A stretch of DNA of 7,673 nt, from positions 1 to 7,673 of the forward strand of contig JAGVUJ010000122.1 of the NCBI GenBank assembly GCA_019136325.1. The letters run 5' to 3'. This DNA comes from Deltaproteobacteria bacterium (GTDB lineage: Bacteria > Desulfobacterota > Syntrophia > Syntrophales > Smithellaceae). The notes below the pieces were generated by a model. It was given only the letters and a program-made list of their open reading frames with translations, was not told the origin of the DNA and did not search any database. Of the stretch, positions 1-5,722 are shown in pieces. The first letter of the stretch is position 1. Every line of letters starts with the position of its first letter. A program made the position numbers and the translations under genes.

Positions 1-1
1 C

Positions 2-40
2 AACTGGTGGTGGTGGCAGATTTCAAATGTCTGCCCATAA
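2..40 (+). CDS. trpL: Tryptophan leader peptide, 3' part (start lies left of the window)
   Basis: One frame reads NWWWWQISNVCP and then TAA at 38-40. The four Trp codons are consecutive TGGs at 5-16. Four rare-amino-acid codons in a row, a short tail and a stop just before alternative stem-loops are the hallmark of an attenuator leader peptide. The peptide would serve as a ribosome-stalling sensor of charged tRNA-Trp, not as a functional protein. The start codon and ribosome binding site are outside the window, so the full length is unknown. The gene downstream is a tryptophan synthase beta chain, which fits exactly. A chance TGG run is possible but unlikely given the matching RNA structures. 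Confidence 0.8.
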   Translation, partial: NWWWWQISNVCP

Positions 41-138
41 TCTCGGGAAAATATGAGCATGGGCAGGGAAGCTTCTTCCCATGACTCTCCGGTAATAGTT
101 AAAGCCATGGGAATTCAATCCCGTGGCTTTCTTAATTT
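5..138 (+). promoter_or_regulatory. trp transcription attenuator upstream of trpB2
   Basis: Five mutually exclusive stems can be drawn by hand. 1:2 is 15-20 with 30-35 (GGCAGA/TCTGCC). 2:3 is 31-38 with 59-66 (CTGCCCAT/ATGGGCAG), extendable by 42-44 with 55-57. 3:4 is 58-63 with 78-83 (CATGGG/CCCATG), or the local hairpin 66-71 with 75-80. 4:5 is 76-83 with 106-113 (TTCCCATG/CATGGGAA). 5:6 is the terminator, 101-112 with 119-130. Predicted logic: a ribosome stalled on the Trp codons masks segment 1, so 2:3 forms, segment 4 is free to form 4:5, and the terminator is blocked. With ample Trp the ribosome reaches the stop and masks segment 2, so 3:4 forms and 5:6 terminates. The pairings are seen in the sequence. 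The switching is inferred from the known trp attenuation mechanism. Confidence 0.75.
101..133 (+). terminator. Attenuator terminator hairpin
   Basis: A 12-bp stem (101-112 with 119-130, one G-U pair at 108/123) closes a 6-base loop (ATTCAA). It is followed by a T-rich but interrupted tract, TTTCTTAATTT from 128. It lies 43 bases before the trpB2 start, so termination here would prevent trpB2 transcription. Its 5' arm can instead pair with 76-83. The imperfect T tract suggests moderate efficiency. It could also be a plain terminator of an upstream gene, but the Trp leader makes attenuation more likely. Confidence 0.7.
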
Positions 139-173
139 AAGGATCAAAATACTTTATTTGAAGGAGAAAGAAT

Positions 174-1538
174 ATGGAACAGGTAAAAGTCGTACTGCAA
201 GACCGCGAAATACCCAAGAAGTGGTATAACATCATGGCGGACTTGCCCACGCCGATGAAACCGCCTCTGCATCCCGGAACCGGTCAGCCGGTAACTCCCT
301 CCGATCTGGCGGCAATTTTCCCGATGAACATTATCGAACATGAAGCTTCCAACAAACGCTGGATAAAAATTCCGGATGACGTTTTGCAAAAATATCTGCT
401 GTGGCGGCCGTCTCCATTATACCGTGCTTATAATTTCGAAAAGCTGCTCGGCTGTCCGGTAAAAATTTATTACAAGAACGAAGGCGTGAGTCCCGCGGGT
501 TCACACAAGCCCAATGCTGCGGTGCCCATGGCTTACTATAACAAGGTCGCAGGAACCAAGAGAATCACTACGGAAACGGGCGCCGGCCAGTGGGGCAGCG
601 CCCTGGCCATGGCTACGCAGATGTTCGGTTTGGAGTGTCGAGTGTACATGGTTAAAATCAGCTATGAACAGAAACCCTACCGTCGCCTGATGATGAACAC
701 CTGGGGAGCGGAATGCATTCCCAGCCCCAGCACGCTGACGCAATCCGGTAGAGATTTTCTGGCCAAGTATCCCGATTCTCCCGGCAGCCTCGGCATCGCC
801 ATCAGCGAAGCCATTGAAGATGCAGTCACCAGCAAAATCAAAACCCATTACGCGCTGGGCAGCGTGCTGAATCACGTGTTGATTTATCAGTCCATCATCG
901 GCCTGGAAGCGGAAAAACAGATGCAGAAACTCGGCATCTACCCGGACGTGGTTCTGGGGTGCTGCGGCGGAGGAAGCAATTTCGCCGGCATCGCCGCGCC
1001 GTTCGTCCGTGATAAAATTAACGGAAAAGAGGTGAAAATAGTGGGCGCCGAACCGTCATCCTGTCCCACCATGACCAAGGGCCCCTTCGCTTATGATTTC
1101 GGTGATCTCGCCCAAAAAACACCGCTTCTGCCCATGTACACACTGGGTCATGATTATGTACCAGCGCCGATTCATGCGGGCGGTTTGCGCTATCACGGCA
1201 TGGCGCCGATTGTCAGCCATCTTGTCCGGGAAAAACTGATCGAACCGAGAGCTTACGACCAGCTCAAGACCTTTGATGCCGGTGTCAAGTGGGCCCGTTC
1301 CGAAGGTTTTATTCCCGCTCCGGAAACTAATCACGTGCTGGCGGCGGTCGTTGATGAAGCCATGCGCGCCAAACAGGAAGGTAAGGAAAAGACGATCCTC
1401 TTTAATTGGAGCGGTCACGGAATCATTGATCTTGCCGCTTATGATGCATTCTTCGCCGGCAAGTTGCAGGCGTACGAATTGCCGGATCATGAGATTGATC
1501 GTGCCCTGGAAGCCATTAAGGATTTCCCCAAACCGTAA
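174..1538 (+). CDS. trpB2: Tryptophan synthase beta chain, TrpB2 type
   Basis: This cytoplasmic PLP enzyme condenses indole with serine (phosphoserine in some TrpB2 proteins) to make tryptophan. At 454 aa it is longer than classical TrpB1 (about 400 aa) and has the long N-terminal extension and insertions of the TrpB2 family. Visible motifs are GSHKPN with the PLP-binding Lys112, ETGAGQWG with the catalytic Glu134, the PLP-phosphate loop GCCGGGSN near 262-269, and a C-terminal SGHG with Ser413 that should face the PLP ring nitrogen. The ATG at 174 has AAGGAG at 161-166, seven bases upstream. No trpA or other trp gene is seen nearby, and TrpB2 proteins commonly occur without an adjacent TrpA. 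The attenuator upstream argues for a real role in tryptophan supply or indole salvage. No key residue looks missing. Family assignment is firm; substrate preference is not shown by sequence. Confidence 0.95.
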   Translation: MEQVKVVLQDREIPKKWYNIMADLPTPMKPPLHPGTGQPVTPSDLAAIFPMNIIEHEASNKRWIKIPDDVLQKYLLWRPSPLYRAYNFEKLLGCPVKIYYKNEGVSPAGSHKPNAAVPMAYYNKVAGTKRITTETGAGQWGSALAMATQMFGLECRVYMVKISYEQKPYRRLMMNTWGAECIPSPSTLTQSGRDFLAKYPDSPGSLGIAISEAIEDAVTSKIKTHYALGSVLNHVLIYQSIIGLEAEKQMQKLGIYPDVVLGCCGGGSNFAGIAAPFVRDKINGKEVKIVGAEPSSCPTMTKGPFAYDFGDLAQKTPLLPMYTLGHDYVPAPIHAGGLRYHGMAPIVSHLVREKLIEPRAYDQLKTFDAGVKWARSEGFIPAPETNHVLAAVVDEAMRAKQEGKEKTILFNWSGHGIIDLAAYDAFFAGKLQAYELPDHEIDRALEAIKDFPKP

Positions 1539-1564
1539 AAAATTAACAATCCCCATATGATAGA

Positions 1565-1594
1565 TATCCCCATCCGCCAAAGCGGATGGGGATA
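1565..1594 (+). terminator. Hairpin after trpB2, likely terminator
   Basis: A perfect 13-bp stem (1565-1577 with 1582-1594, core CCCCATCCGC/GCGGATGGGG) closes a CAAA loop, 26 bases after the trpB2 stop. There is no run of T on either side, so it may be a weak intrinsic terminator or a 3'-end stabiliser. It separates trpB2 from the next operon. Confidence 0.6.
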
Positions 1595-1688
1595 ATTCAA
1601 CGACCAAGTTTCCGTACACGACGTTTCTGAAATTTGAGTTTCATTTATAACTTGACGGCTTTTCTTTTTTTAGTCAATCTTACGGATA

Positions 1689-1949
1689 ATGAAAAACAAA
1701 CAAGATGATAGATTAATCCGTTGTCCGAAACTGGGCGATGAAATGACTTTCGATTACTGCCTGCGGGAATCGGGCGAATTGCCCTGCCAGCGTATTGTGC
1801 GCTGCTGGTCATTTTCTTTTGATGTGGAATCTTTTCTGAAGGAAAAATTACCGCCGGAAAAATTCAATAACTTCATCAATGCTCAGCAAAAAGAGAAGCT
1901 GACAAGCCTCATTGAATTAATAGAGGCGGCAAAGGCGGCGAAAAAATGA
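1689..1949 (+). CDS. Small conserved-looking cysteine-motif protein of unknown function
   Basis: This 86-aa soluble protein has no signal peptide or membrane segment. Its N-terminal half carries four cysteines at 12, 24, 33 and 39 (spacing C-x11-C-x8-C-x5-C) in the setting RCPKLGDEMTFDYC...LPC...RCW, which could bind zinc or another metal. The C-terminal half (about 48-86) is charged and probably helical, ending in a Lys/Ala-rich tail. The stop overlaps the rarA start in the form ATGA (1946-1949), so the two are probably translationally coupled and co-transcribed. The ribosome site before ATG 1689 is poor (ACGGA close to the start), and I see no clear promoter in 1595-1688. I do not recognise a named family. 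The overlap with rarA and the ordered cysteine pattern support a real gene, but any link to DNA replication or repair is only inferred from position. Confidence 0.75.
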   Translation: MKNKQDDRLIRCPKLGDEMTFDYCLRESGELPCQRIVRCWSFSFDVESFLKEKLPPEKFNNFINAQQKEKLTSLIELIEAAKAAKK

Positions 1950-3295
1950 AAACGCTGGATTTATTCGATCAGGGAAATTCCGGCAATATCAAAGATGCGG
2001 CCCCTCTTGCCGAGCGAATGCGGCCGACGAATATCTCTGAATATATCGGCCAGCGACAACTTCTGGGAGAGGGCTGTCTGCTCAGGCGCGCCATCGAAGA
2101 AGACAAGCTCTTTTCCATGATCTTCTGGGGACCGCCCGGCTCGGGGAAAACAACCCTGGCCAGAATCCTGGCCAACGAAACAAAGTCCAATTTCGTCAGC
2201 TTCTCCGCCGTCCTTTCCGGGGTGAAGGAAATCCGCGCGGTTATCGACGAGGCCAGGGAGCTTCTGGAAAGAAAAAAAACAAAGATGATCCTCTTTGTGG
2301 ATGAAATCCACCGCTTCAACAAAGCTCAGCAGGATGCTTTCCTGCCGCATGTGGAAAGCGGTCTGATTACATTAATCGGTGCCACCACGGAAAATCCTTC
2401 TTTCGAAGTCATTGCCCCTCTTCTGTCGCGGACCCGTGTTTTGATTTTAAAACCTTTTGCCGATGACGATCTGTTGGCAATCCTGGAAAGCGCCCTGCGG
2501 GATAAGAAAAAAGGTCTCGGACAATTATCCCTAAAAATTGAGCAGGATGTTCTGCGCTACATCGTCAGCCTTGCAGACGGAGACGCACGCAGCGCTTTGA
2601 ACAACCTGGAAGTCGTGGTCGCCATGGTTCAGAACCTGCCTGAAGATCAAAGGGTTATTTCCCTGCAATTCGCTCAGGACGCTCTGTTGAAAAAGTCACT
2701 TTTATACGACAAAGACGGGGAAGAACATTATAATTTGATTTCCGCTCTGCATAAAAGCCTGCGCGGCAGCGATCCGGATGCCGCTCTTTACTGGCTGGGA
2801 AGAATGCTGGCCGCCGGAGAAGATCCTCTGTACATCGCGCGGCGGATGATTCGTTTCGCTTCCGAAGACATCGGCAATGCCGACCCGCAGGCGCTGGTTA
2901 TTGCCGTTGCCGCCCAGCAGGCTTTTCACTTTATCGGCCTGCCGGAGGGTGAACTGGCCCTGGCTCAGGCGGCAGTCTATCTGGCCACCGCGCCCAAAAG
3001 CAATGCTCTTTACGTCGGATATGGCAAAGTCAAAGGCACCATTCATGAAAAAGGATATTTGCCCGTTCCTCTCCATATCCGTAACGCGCCAACGAAATTA
3101 ATGAAGGATTTGGATTACGGCAAAGATTACAAATACGCTCATAACTATCCGGATGCTTATGTGCCTCAGGAATACCTGCCGGATGAAATCAAAGGGGAAT
3201 TATTTTATCAACCCCAGGGCAAGGGCTTTGAAAAGACCATTAAAGAAAGATTAACGTACTGGCGGCAGAAGAAAAAAGAAGGCGAAAAGGAATGA
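1946..3295 (+). CDS. rarA: Replication-associated recombination protein A (RarA/MgsA), AAA+ ATPase
   Basis: RarA is a clamp-loader-like AAA+ ATPase that acts at stalled or gapped replication forks and binds single-stranded DNA ends and SSB; eukaryotic relatives are WRNIP1/Mgs1. At 449 aa it matches the E. coli protein (447 aa). Seen in order: a short N-terminal tail with LAERMRPTNISEYIGQ (21-36), Walker A GPPGSGKT (62-69), SGVKEIR (91-97), Walker B ILFVDEIHRF (115-124), sensor 1 GATTENPSF (145-153), the SRTRV arginine element (161-165), and the sensor 2 region GDARSALN (212-219). The C-terminal tetramerisation domain includes SEDIGNADP (306-314) and APKSNALY (349-356). All catalytic elements are intact. 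The ATG overlaps the stop of the upstream gene, which fixes the start. The downstream gene is on the same strand but more than 600 bp away. Confidence 0.96.
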   Translation: MKTLDLFDQGNSGNIKDAAPLAERMRPTNISEYIGQRQLLGEGCLLRRAIEEDKLFSMIFWGPPGSGKTTLARILANETKSNFVSFSAVLSGVKEIRAVIDEARELLERKKTKMILFVDEIHRFNKAQQDAFLPHVESGLITLIGATTENPSFEVIAPLLSRTRVLILKPFADDDLLAILESALRDKKKGLGQLSLKIEQDVLRYIVSLADGDARSALNNLEVVVAMVQNLPEDQRVISLQFAQDALLKKSLLYDKDGEEHYNLISALHKSLRGSDPDAALYWLGRMLAAGEDPLYIARRMIRFASEDIGNADPQALVIAVAAQQAFHFIGLPEGELALAQAAVYLATAPKSNALYVGYGKVKGTIHEKGYLPVPLHIRNAPTKLMKDLDYGKDYKYAHNYPDAYVPQEYLPDEIKGELFYQPQGKGFEKTIKERLTYWRQKKKEGEKE

Positions 3296-3323
3296 AGCTC
3301 ACTCTGTTGCCCTTCGCTTGTTC

Positions 3324-3400
3324 TACCACGGCACTACGTGCCTGGTATAGTTCGGCTAACGTTTCGAACATCATTTCATTCGTTCTCAACGAGTCCTCAC
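3324..3400. repeat. Structured tandem repeat, copy 1
   Basis: This is the first of two copies spaced exactly 94 bp apart; 54 of 71 aligned bases are identical over 3324-3394 versus 3418-3488. It can form three successive hairpins: 3324-3334 with 3338-3347 (one bulged C at 3329, loop TAC), 3350-3354 with 3365-3369 (GTTCG/CGAAC), and 3380-3384 with 3388-3392 (TCGTT/AACGA). It lies just after rarA. The strand of action is unknown. Part of this copy also resembles 7103-7143. Confidence 0.7.
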
Positions 3401-3417
3401 TATCGACGAGTGTCATT

Positions 3418-3494
3418 TCCCACGGCACTTTGTGCCTGGGATAGTTCGACTTGCGCTTCGAGCTTCACTATGTTCGCTCTTAGCGAGTCTCACT
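3418..3494. repeat. Structured tandem repeat, copy 2
   Basis: The second copy keeps the same three hairpins: 3418-3428 with 3432-3441 (bulged C at 3423), 3444-3448 with 3459-3463 (one pair becomes G-U), and 3474-3478 with 3482-3486. Two stem positions change as pairs relative to copy 1: A3325-T3346 becomes C3419-G3440, and T3383-A3389 becomes C3477-G3483. That argues the fold is under selection. It abuts the terminator at 3495-3527. Confidence 0.7.
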
Positions 3495-3527
3495 AAAAAA
3501 AAGGGAGGCTTGGTCAGAGCCTCCCTT
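3495..3527 (-). terminator. Strong intrinsic terminator, best read on the minus strand
   Basis: A perfect 10-bp GC-rich stem (3501-3510 with 3518-3527, AAGGGAGGCT/AGCCTCCCTT) closes a 7-base loop. On the minus strand the stem is followed by an uninterrupted run of eight T (plus-strand A at 3495-3502, which includes the base of the stem). On the plus strand only TT follows, so it is weaker for rarA transcripts. No minus-strand gene precedes it, which raises the question of what it terminates. Confidence 0.7.
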
Positions 3528-3731
3528 AAACATGAAGAGCGAAGGTTTTATACCTTCAAGGTTATTTTGTTGCCGGCTAATCATACCCGTTATTTTTCAG
3601 TCGACAATTTACCTGACCTTGTTTAAAGCATTAGTCATGCCAAACCCATATTCGTTGTTTTATATTATTGAAATTATTAACTAATATTCTTTATTTCCCG
3701 CTTTTGTGGCATAGACCCGATTTTCTTTTCA

Positions 3732-3746
3732 CGGCAAAAAATGTCG
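3732..3746. promoter_or_regulatory. Palindrome CGGCA-A5-TGTCG, possible regulator site (distal)
   Basis: An inverted repeat (3732-3736 with 3742-3746, one G-T pair) flanks five A bases. It nearly repeats the palindrome at 3823-3836 and lies about 150 bp upstream of the predicted kinase transcription start. It may be a second operator for the same regulator. The hand search shows no other copy in this intergenic stretch. Confidence 0.4.
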
Positions 3747-3789
3747 AAAAATAACCTATAATTTTTAAATAATATAATAAATACAACAA

Positions 3790-3817
3790 ATTATATCATC
3801 ACGAACACATTTGTCAT
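3790..3817 (-). promoter_or_regulatory. Predicted sigma-70 promoter, minus strand
   Basis: Read on the minus strand, the -35 is ATGACA (3817-3812; five of six consensus bases), the spacer is 16 bases, and the -10 is a perfect TATAAT (3795-3790). The predicted start is near 3783. The surrounding DNA is AT-rich, so chance matches are a risk, but the paired boxes with good spacing stand out. It would drive the candidate small RNA. Confidence 0.45.
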
Positions 3818-3822
3818 CTGCT

Positions 3823-3836
3823 CGACAAAAATGTCG
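3823..3836. promoter_or_regulatory. Palindrome CGACA-A4-TGTCG, possible regulator site (proximal)
   Basis: A perfect 5-bp inverted repeat flanks four A bases. Its centre is about 60 bp before the predicted start of the kinase operon and about 46 bp before the predicted start of the minus-strand transcript, a position suited to controlling both. A near copy lies at 3732-3746. The regulator is unknown; the NtrC-type protein encoded downstream is an obvious candidate for autoregulation, but that is inference. Confidence 0.45.
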
Positions 3837-3855
3837 GGTTTTAGGGGATTAATCG

Positions 3856-3883
3856 TTGACTTTTCCCTTAAATAGCTTAAAAT
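3856..3883 (+). promoter_or_regulatory. Predicted sigma-70 promoter of the kinase/regulator operon
   Basis: The -35 is TTGACT (3856-3861), the spacer is 16 bases, and the -10 is TAAAAT (3878-3883); each box matches five of six consensus bases. The start would be near 3890, giving a short leader of about 24 bases before ATG 3914. I found no good sigma-54 -24/-12 element upstream, so the operon appears to be housekeeping-transcribed even though it encodes a sigma-54 activator. Confidence 0.55.
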
Positions 3884-3913
3884 GGCAGCCAAAACCGGAC
3901 TTTAAGGATAAAA

Positions 3914-5701
3914 ATGCGCTTTTTCGGGAACAAAAATAAAATTATTCGTCGTAAAGCCCATAATTATAACGATCCTTTTCTTCAACCTCTGGCCGTCGCT
4001 ATCGTTTGCGCCATTTTAGTTGTTCTCATCCTGATCATGGGATTTCTCGAATTCAGAAGAAGCGAAAAAAATCTTCTGGCTTTTATGGAAGACCAGGCCT
4101 TGAGCACAATCGGGGTGCTTCAGCGGTTAACCGAAGAAAATCTGAAAAGCATCATCGGCGTTCCTGATAAAAATGCGTCTAATTTAAAAACCGCCGGCCA
4201 TGATGAAGCATCTTATTCGAAACAATGGGTGATCCAGGCCATCACCGAACTGGCCAAAGATCTGGACGAACAATGGAAAAAAGGATCGATGACGGATGAC
4301 CATCTGCGAAAATTCGCAGCGGACAATAATTTTCTGTATGTCGGTCTGTTAAATTCCCAGGGCAATGCTGTTTTCCAAAGCGGTCCTCTCCAGACGAATC
4401 TTATTGAAGACAAAGATGTGGCGTCTACAGGGCGTAAATTGACAACACTGGAACTGATATCAAAAATAGGAGAGAAACAGGGAATTGGTTTTATTGCCCT
4501 GAGCCGCAAGGACAACACCGGCACAGTTGTGATCAGCCTCGACAAATCGGGATCTGTTTACTGGATTTTGAAAATAGCCGGCGAAAAGGGCATGGATAAA
4601 ATTGGCGAAGGACACGGCATCATCTACATGCAAATAATTAATGATCGACACAAACTGCTCAGTAGTGTCGGTCAGCCGGCGCCCGCGCTGAGTCAGAAAA
4701 ATTTTAATCTGAAAGAAATCCTGTCCGGTAAAATCAAAATCGCCAGCAGAAAAATCGATTATCACGGCAATAAAATACTCGACCTGGCGGCTCCGCTATA
4801 TCTGGATAAAAAAATTGTCGGCATGGTTAGAATCGGTCTCGACCGCAGCTCAATGGATAAGAGTCTTGCTGAGAACAAACAGAATATTTTCGTTTTTTCG
4901 TTGTTTATTGTCGTCATCGCCGTATTGTCCATGTGGCTGCTCTACCACGATCAGAATCGCCACCTGGCCGGCATTGTGGAAATGGAACGCCAACTGGAAA
5001 AAGCGGAAAGGCTTTCTTCTCTGGGACAACTGGCCGCCGGAGTGGCCCATGAAATACGTAACCCCTTGAATGCCATCAGCATGGCGACCCAGAGATTGAA
5101 AAGAGATTTCATTCCTTCCGATCCTCAAAAGATTGACGATTTTCAGAATCTGTCCGGTATCATCAGGGATGAAATCAAGCGCCTCAATGGAATTATTGAA
5201 GAATTTCTTAATTTTTCTAAAAGTCGCCGTCTGGATTTTTGTAAATTTTCCGTCACGGAGCTGCTGCAAAAAATTGTCAGTCTTATGAAAGAAGAAGCCT
5301 TGTCGCGCGGCATTACCATTGAAACAACCTGGCGGCAGGATCCCGTTCCAATCTCCATGGATGTAAACAAGCTTCAGCAGGCATTCATCAATCTGATTAA
5401 AAACGCCATGGAATCCATTACGGCGGAAAAAGGTAAAATCGTCATTGCCGTAGAAAAAGAAGGCAAAAATTATATCGTCGTAAAAATTTCCGATTCCGGT
5501 TGCGGCATGACCGAAGAAGAAATCGAAAAAATCTTTAATCCCGAATACACCACCAAAGAAAAAGGGGTGGGTCTGGGAATTCCTCTGGCTTTCGAAATCA
5601 TCCGCGGACATGGAGGAGATATCCGGGTTCTGAGCCGGAAAGATAAGGGAACAACGTTTGACGTGATTCTGCCCCGGGAAAGATTAAATGAAATTTCATG
5701 A
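3914..5701 (+). CDS. Membrane sensor histidine kinase, NtrB/ZraS-like
   Basis: This inner-membrane kinase (595 aa) should autophosphorylate on His379 and pass the phosphate to the regulator encoded next. Seen in order: a basic cytoplasmic N-terminus (1-20), TM1 about 24-46, a large extracytoplasmic region about 48-322, TM2 about 323-344, a short coiled-coil linker about 352-368, the H-box GVAHEIRNPL (376-385), the N-box around Asn497 (NLIKNAMES), DSGCGM (527-532), and the G-box KGVGLG (550-555). The outer region has two stretches (around 138-158 and 236-310, the latter ending APLYLDKKIVGMVRIGLD) that look like Cache/PAS-type folds, so it may be a double-Cache sensor; the ligand is unknown. 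No HAMP domain is evident. AAGGA at 3904-3908 supports the ATG at 3914. The regulator gene starts 21 bases after the stop. Kinase class is secure; what it senses is not. Confidence 0.93.
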   Translation: MRFFGNKNKIIRRKAHNYNDPFLQPLAVAIVCAILVVLILIMGFLEFRRSEKNLLAFMEDQALSTIGVLQRLTEENLKSIIGVPDKNASNLKTAGHDEASYSKQWVIQAITELAKDLDEQWKKGSMTDDHLRKFAADNNFLYVGLLNSQGNAVFQSGPLQTNLIEDKDVASTGRKLTTLELISKIGEKQGIGFIALSRKDNTGTVVISLDKSGSVYWILKIAGEKGMDKIGEGHGIIYMQIINDRHKLLSSVGQPAPALSQKNFNLKEILSGKIKIASRKIDYHGNKILDLAAPLYLDKKIVGMVRIGLDRSSMDKSLAENKQNIFVFSLFIVVIAVLSMWLLYHDQNRHLAGIVEMERQLEKAERLSSLGQLAAGVAHEIRNPLNAISMATQRLKRDFIPSDPQKIDDFQNLSGIIRDEIKRLNGIIEEFLNFSKSRRLDFCKFSVTELLQKIVSLMKEEALSRGITIETTWRQDPVPISMDVNKLQQAFINLIKNAMESITAEKGKIVIAVEKEGKNYIVVKISDSGCGMTEEEIEKIFNPEYTTKEKGVGLGIPLAFEIIRGHGGDIRVLSRKDKGTTFDVILPRERLNEIS

Positions 5702-5722
5702 TGAAACAAGGATGACCACTGC

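Larger units (their letters stand above)
3495..3784 (-). ncRNA. Candidate small RNA, about 290 nt
   Basis: A minus-strand promoter (-35 ATGACA at 3817-3812, 16-base spacer, -10 TATAAT at 3795-3790) points at a canonical minus-strand terminator about 290 bases away. No convincing reading frame lies between: the few ATG or GTG frames are 9-34 codons, lack good ribosome sites, and the longest runs through the terminator. Inside it, 3541-3546 and 3552-3557 form a hairpin (GAAGGT/ACCTTC). The RNA would be divergent from the kinase operon. This rests on promoter and terminator pattern alone; I recognise no RNA family. Confidence 0.35.

Noticed and set aside
66..80. GGGAAG-CTT-CTTCCC hairpin as the attenuator's terminator
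   Set aside because: It has no T tract after it. It fits better as an inner form of the 3:4 stem; the terminator is the hairpin at 101-130.
1565..1594. Hairpin as a CRISPR-like or REP repeat
   Set aside because: It occurs once in the window and its position after trpB2 is explained by transcript ending or protection.
3432..3626. 64-codon plus-strand frame beginning inside repeat copy 2
   Set aside because: It translates the repeat and the terminator hairpin (KKKGGLVRASL comes from the stem), has no ribosome site, and resembles no protein. Judged spurious.
3528..3784. Short minus-strand peptide genes (for example a 34-codon frame entering the terminator)
   Set aside because: None has a good ribosome site, and the longest reads through the terminator hairpin.
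3700..3913. Sigma-54 promoter upstream of the kinase
   Set aside because: TGGCA occurs near 3708 and 3883, but neither is followed at the right distance by the GC of a -12 element, whereas a good sigma-70 promoter is present.
4850..5611. 253-codon minus-strand frame inside the kinase gene
   Set aside because: It is antisense to the conserved kinase core, rich in Phe and Asn/Asp as expected from the reverse of Lys/Glu codons, with no recognisable motif.
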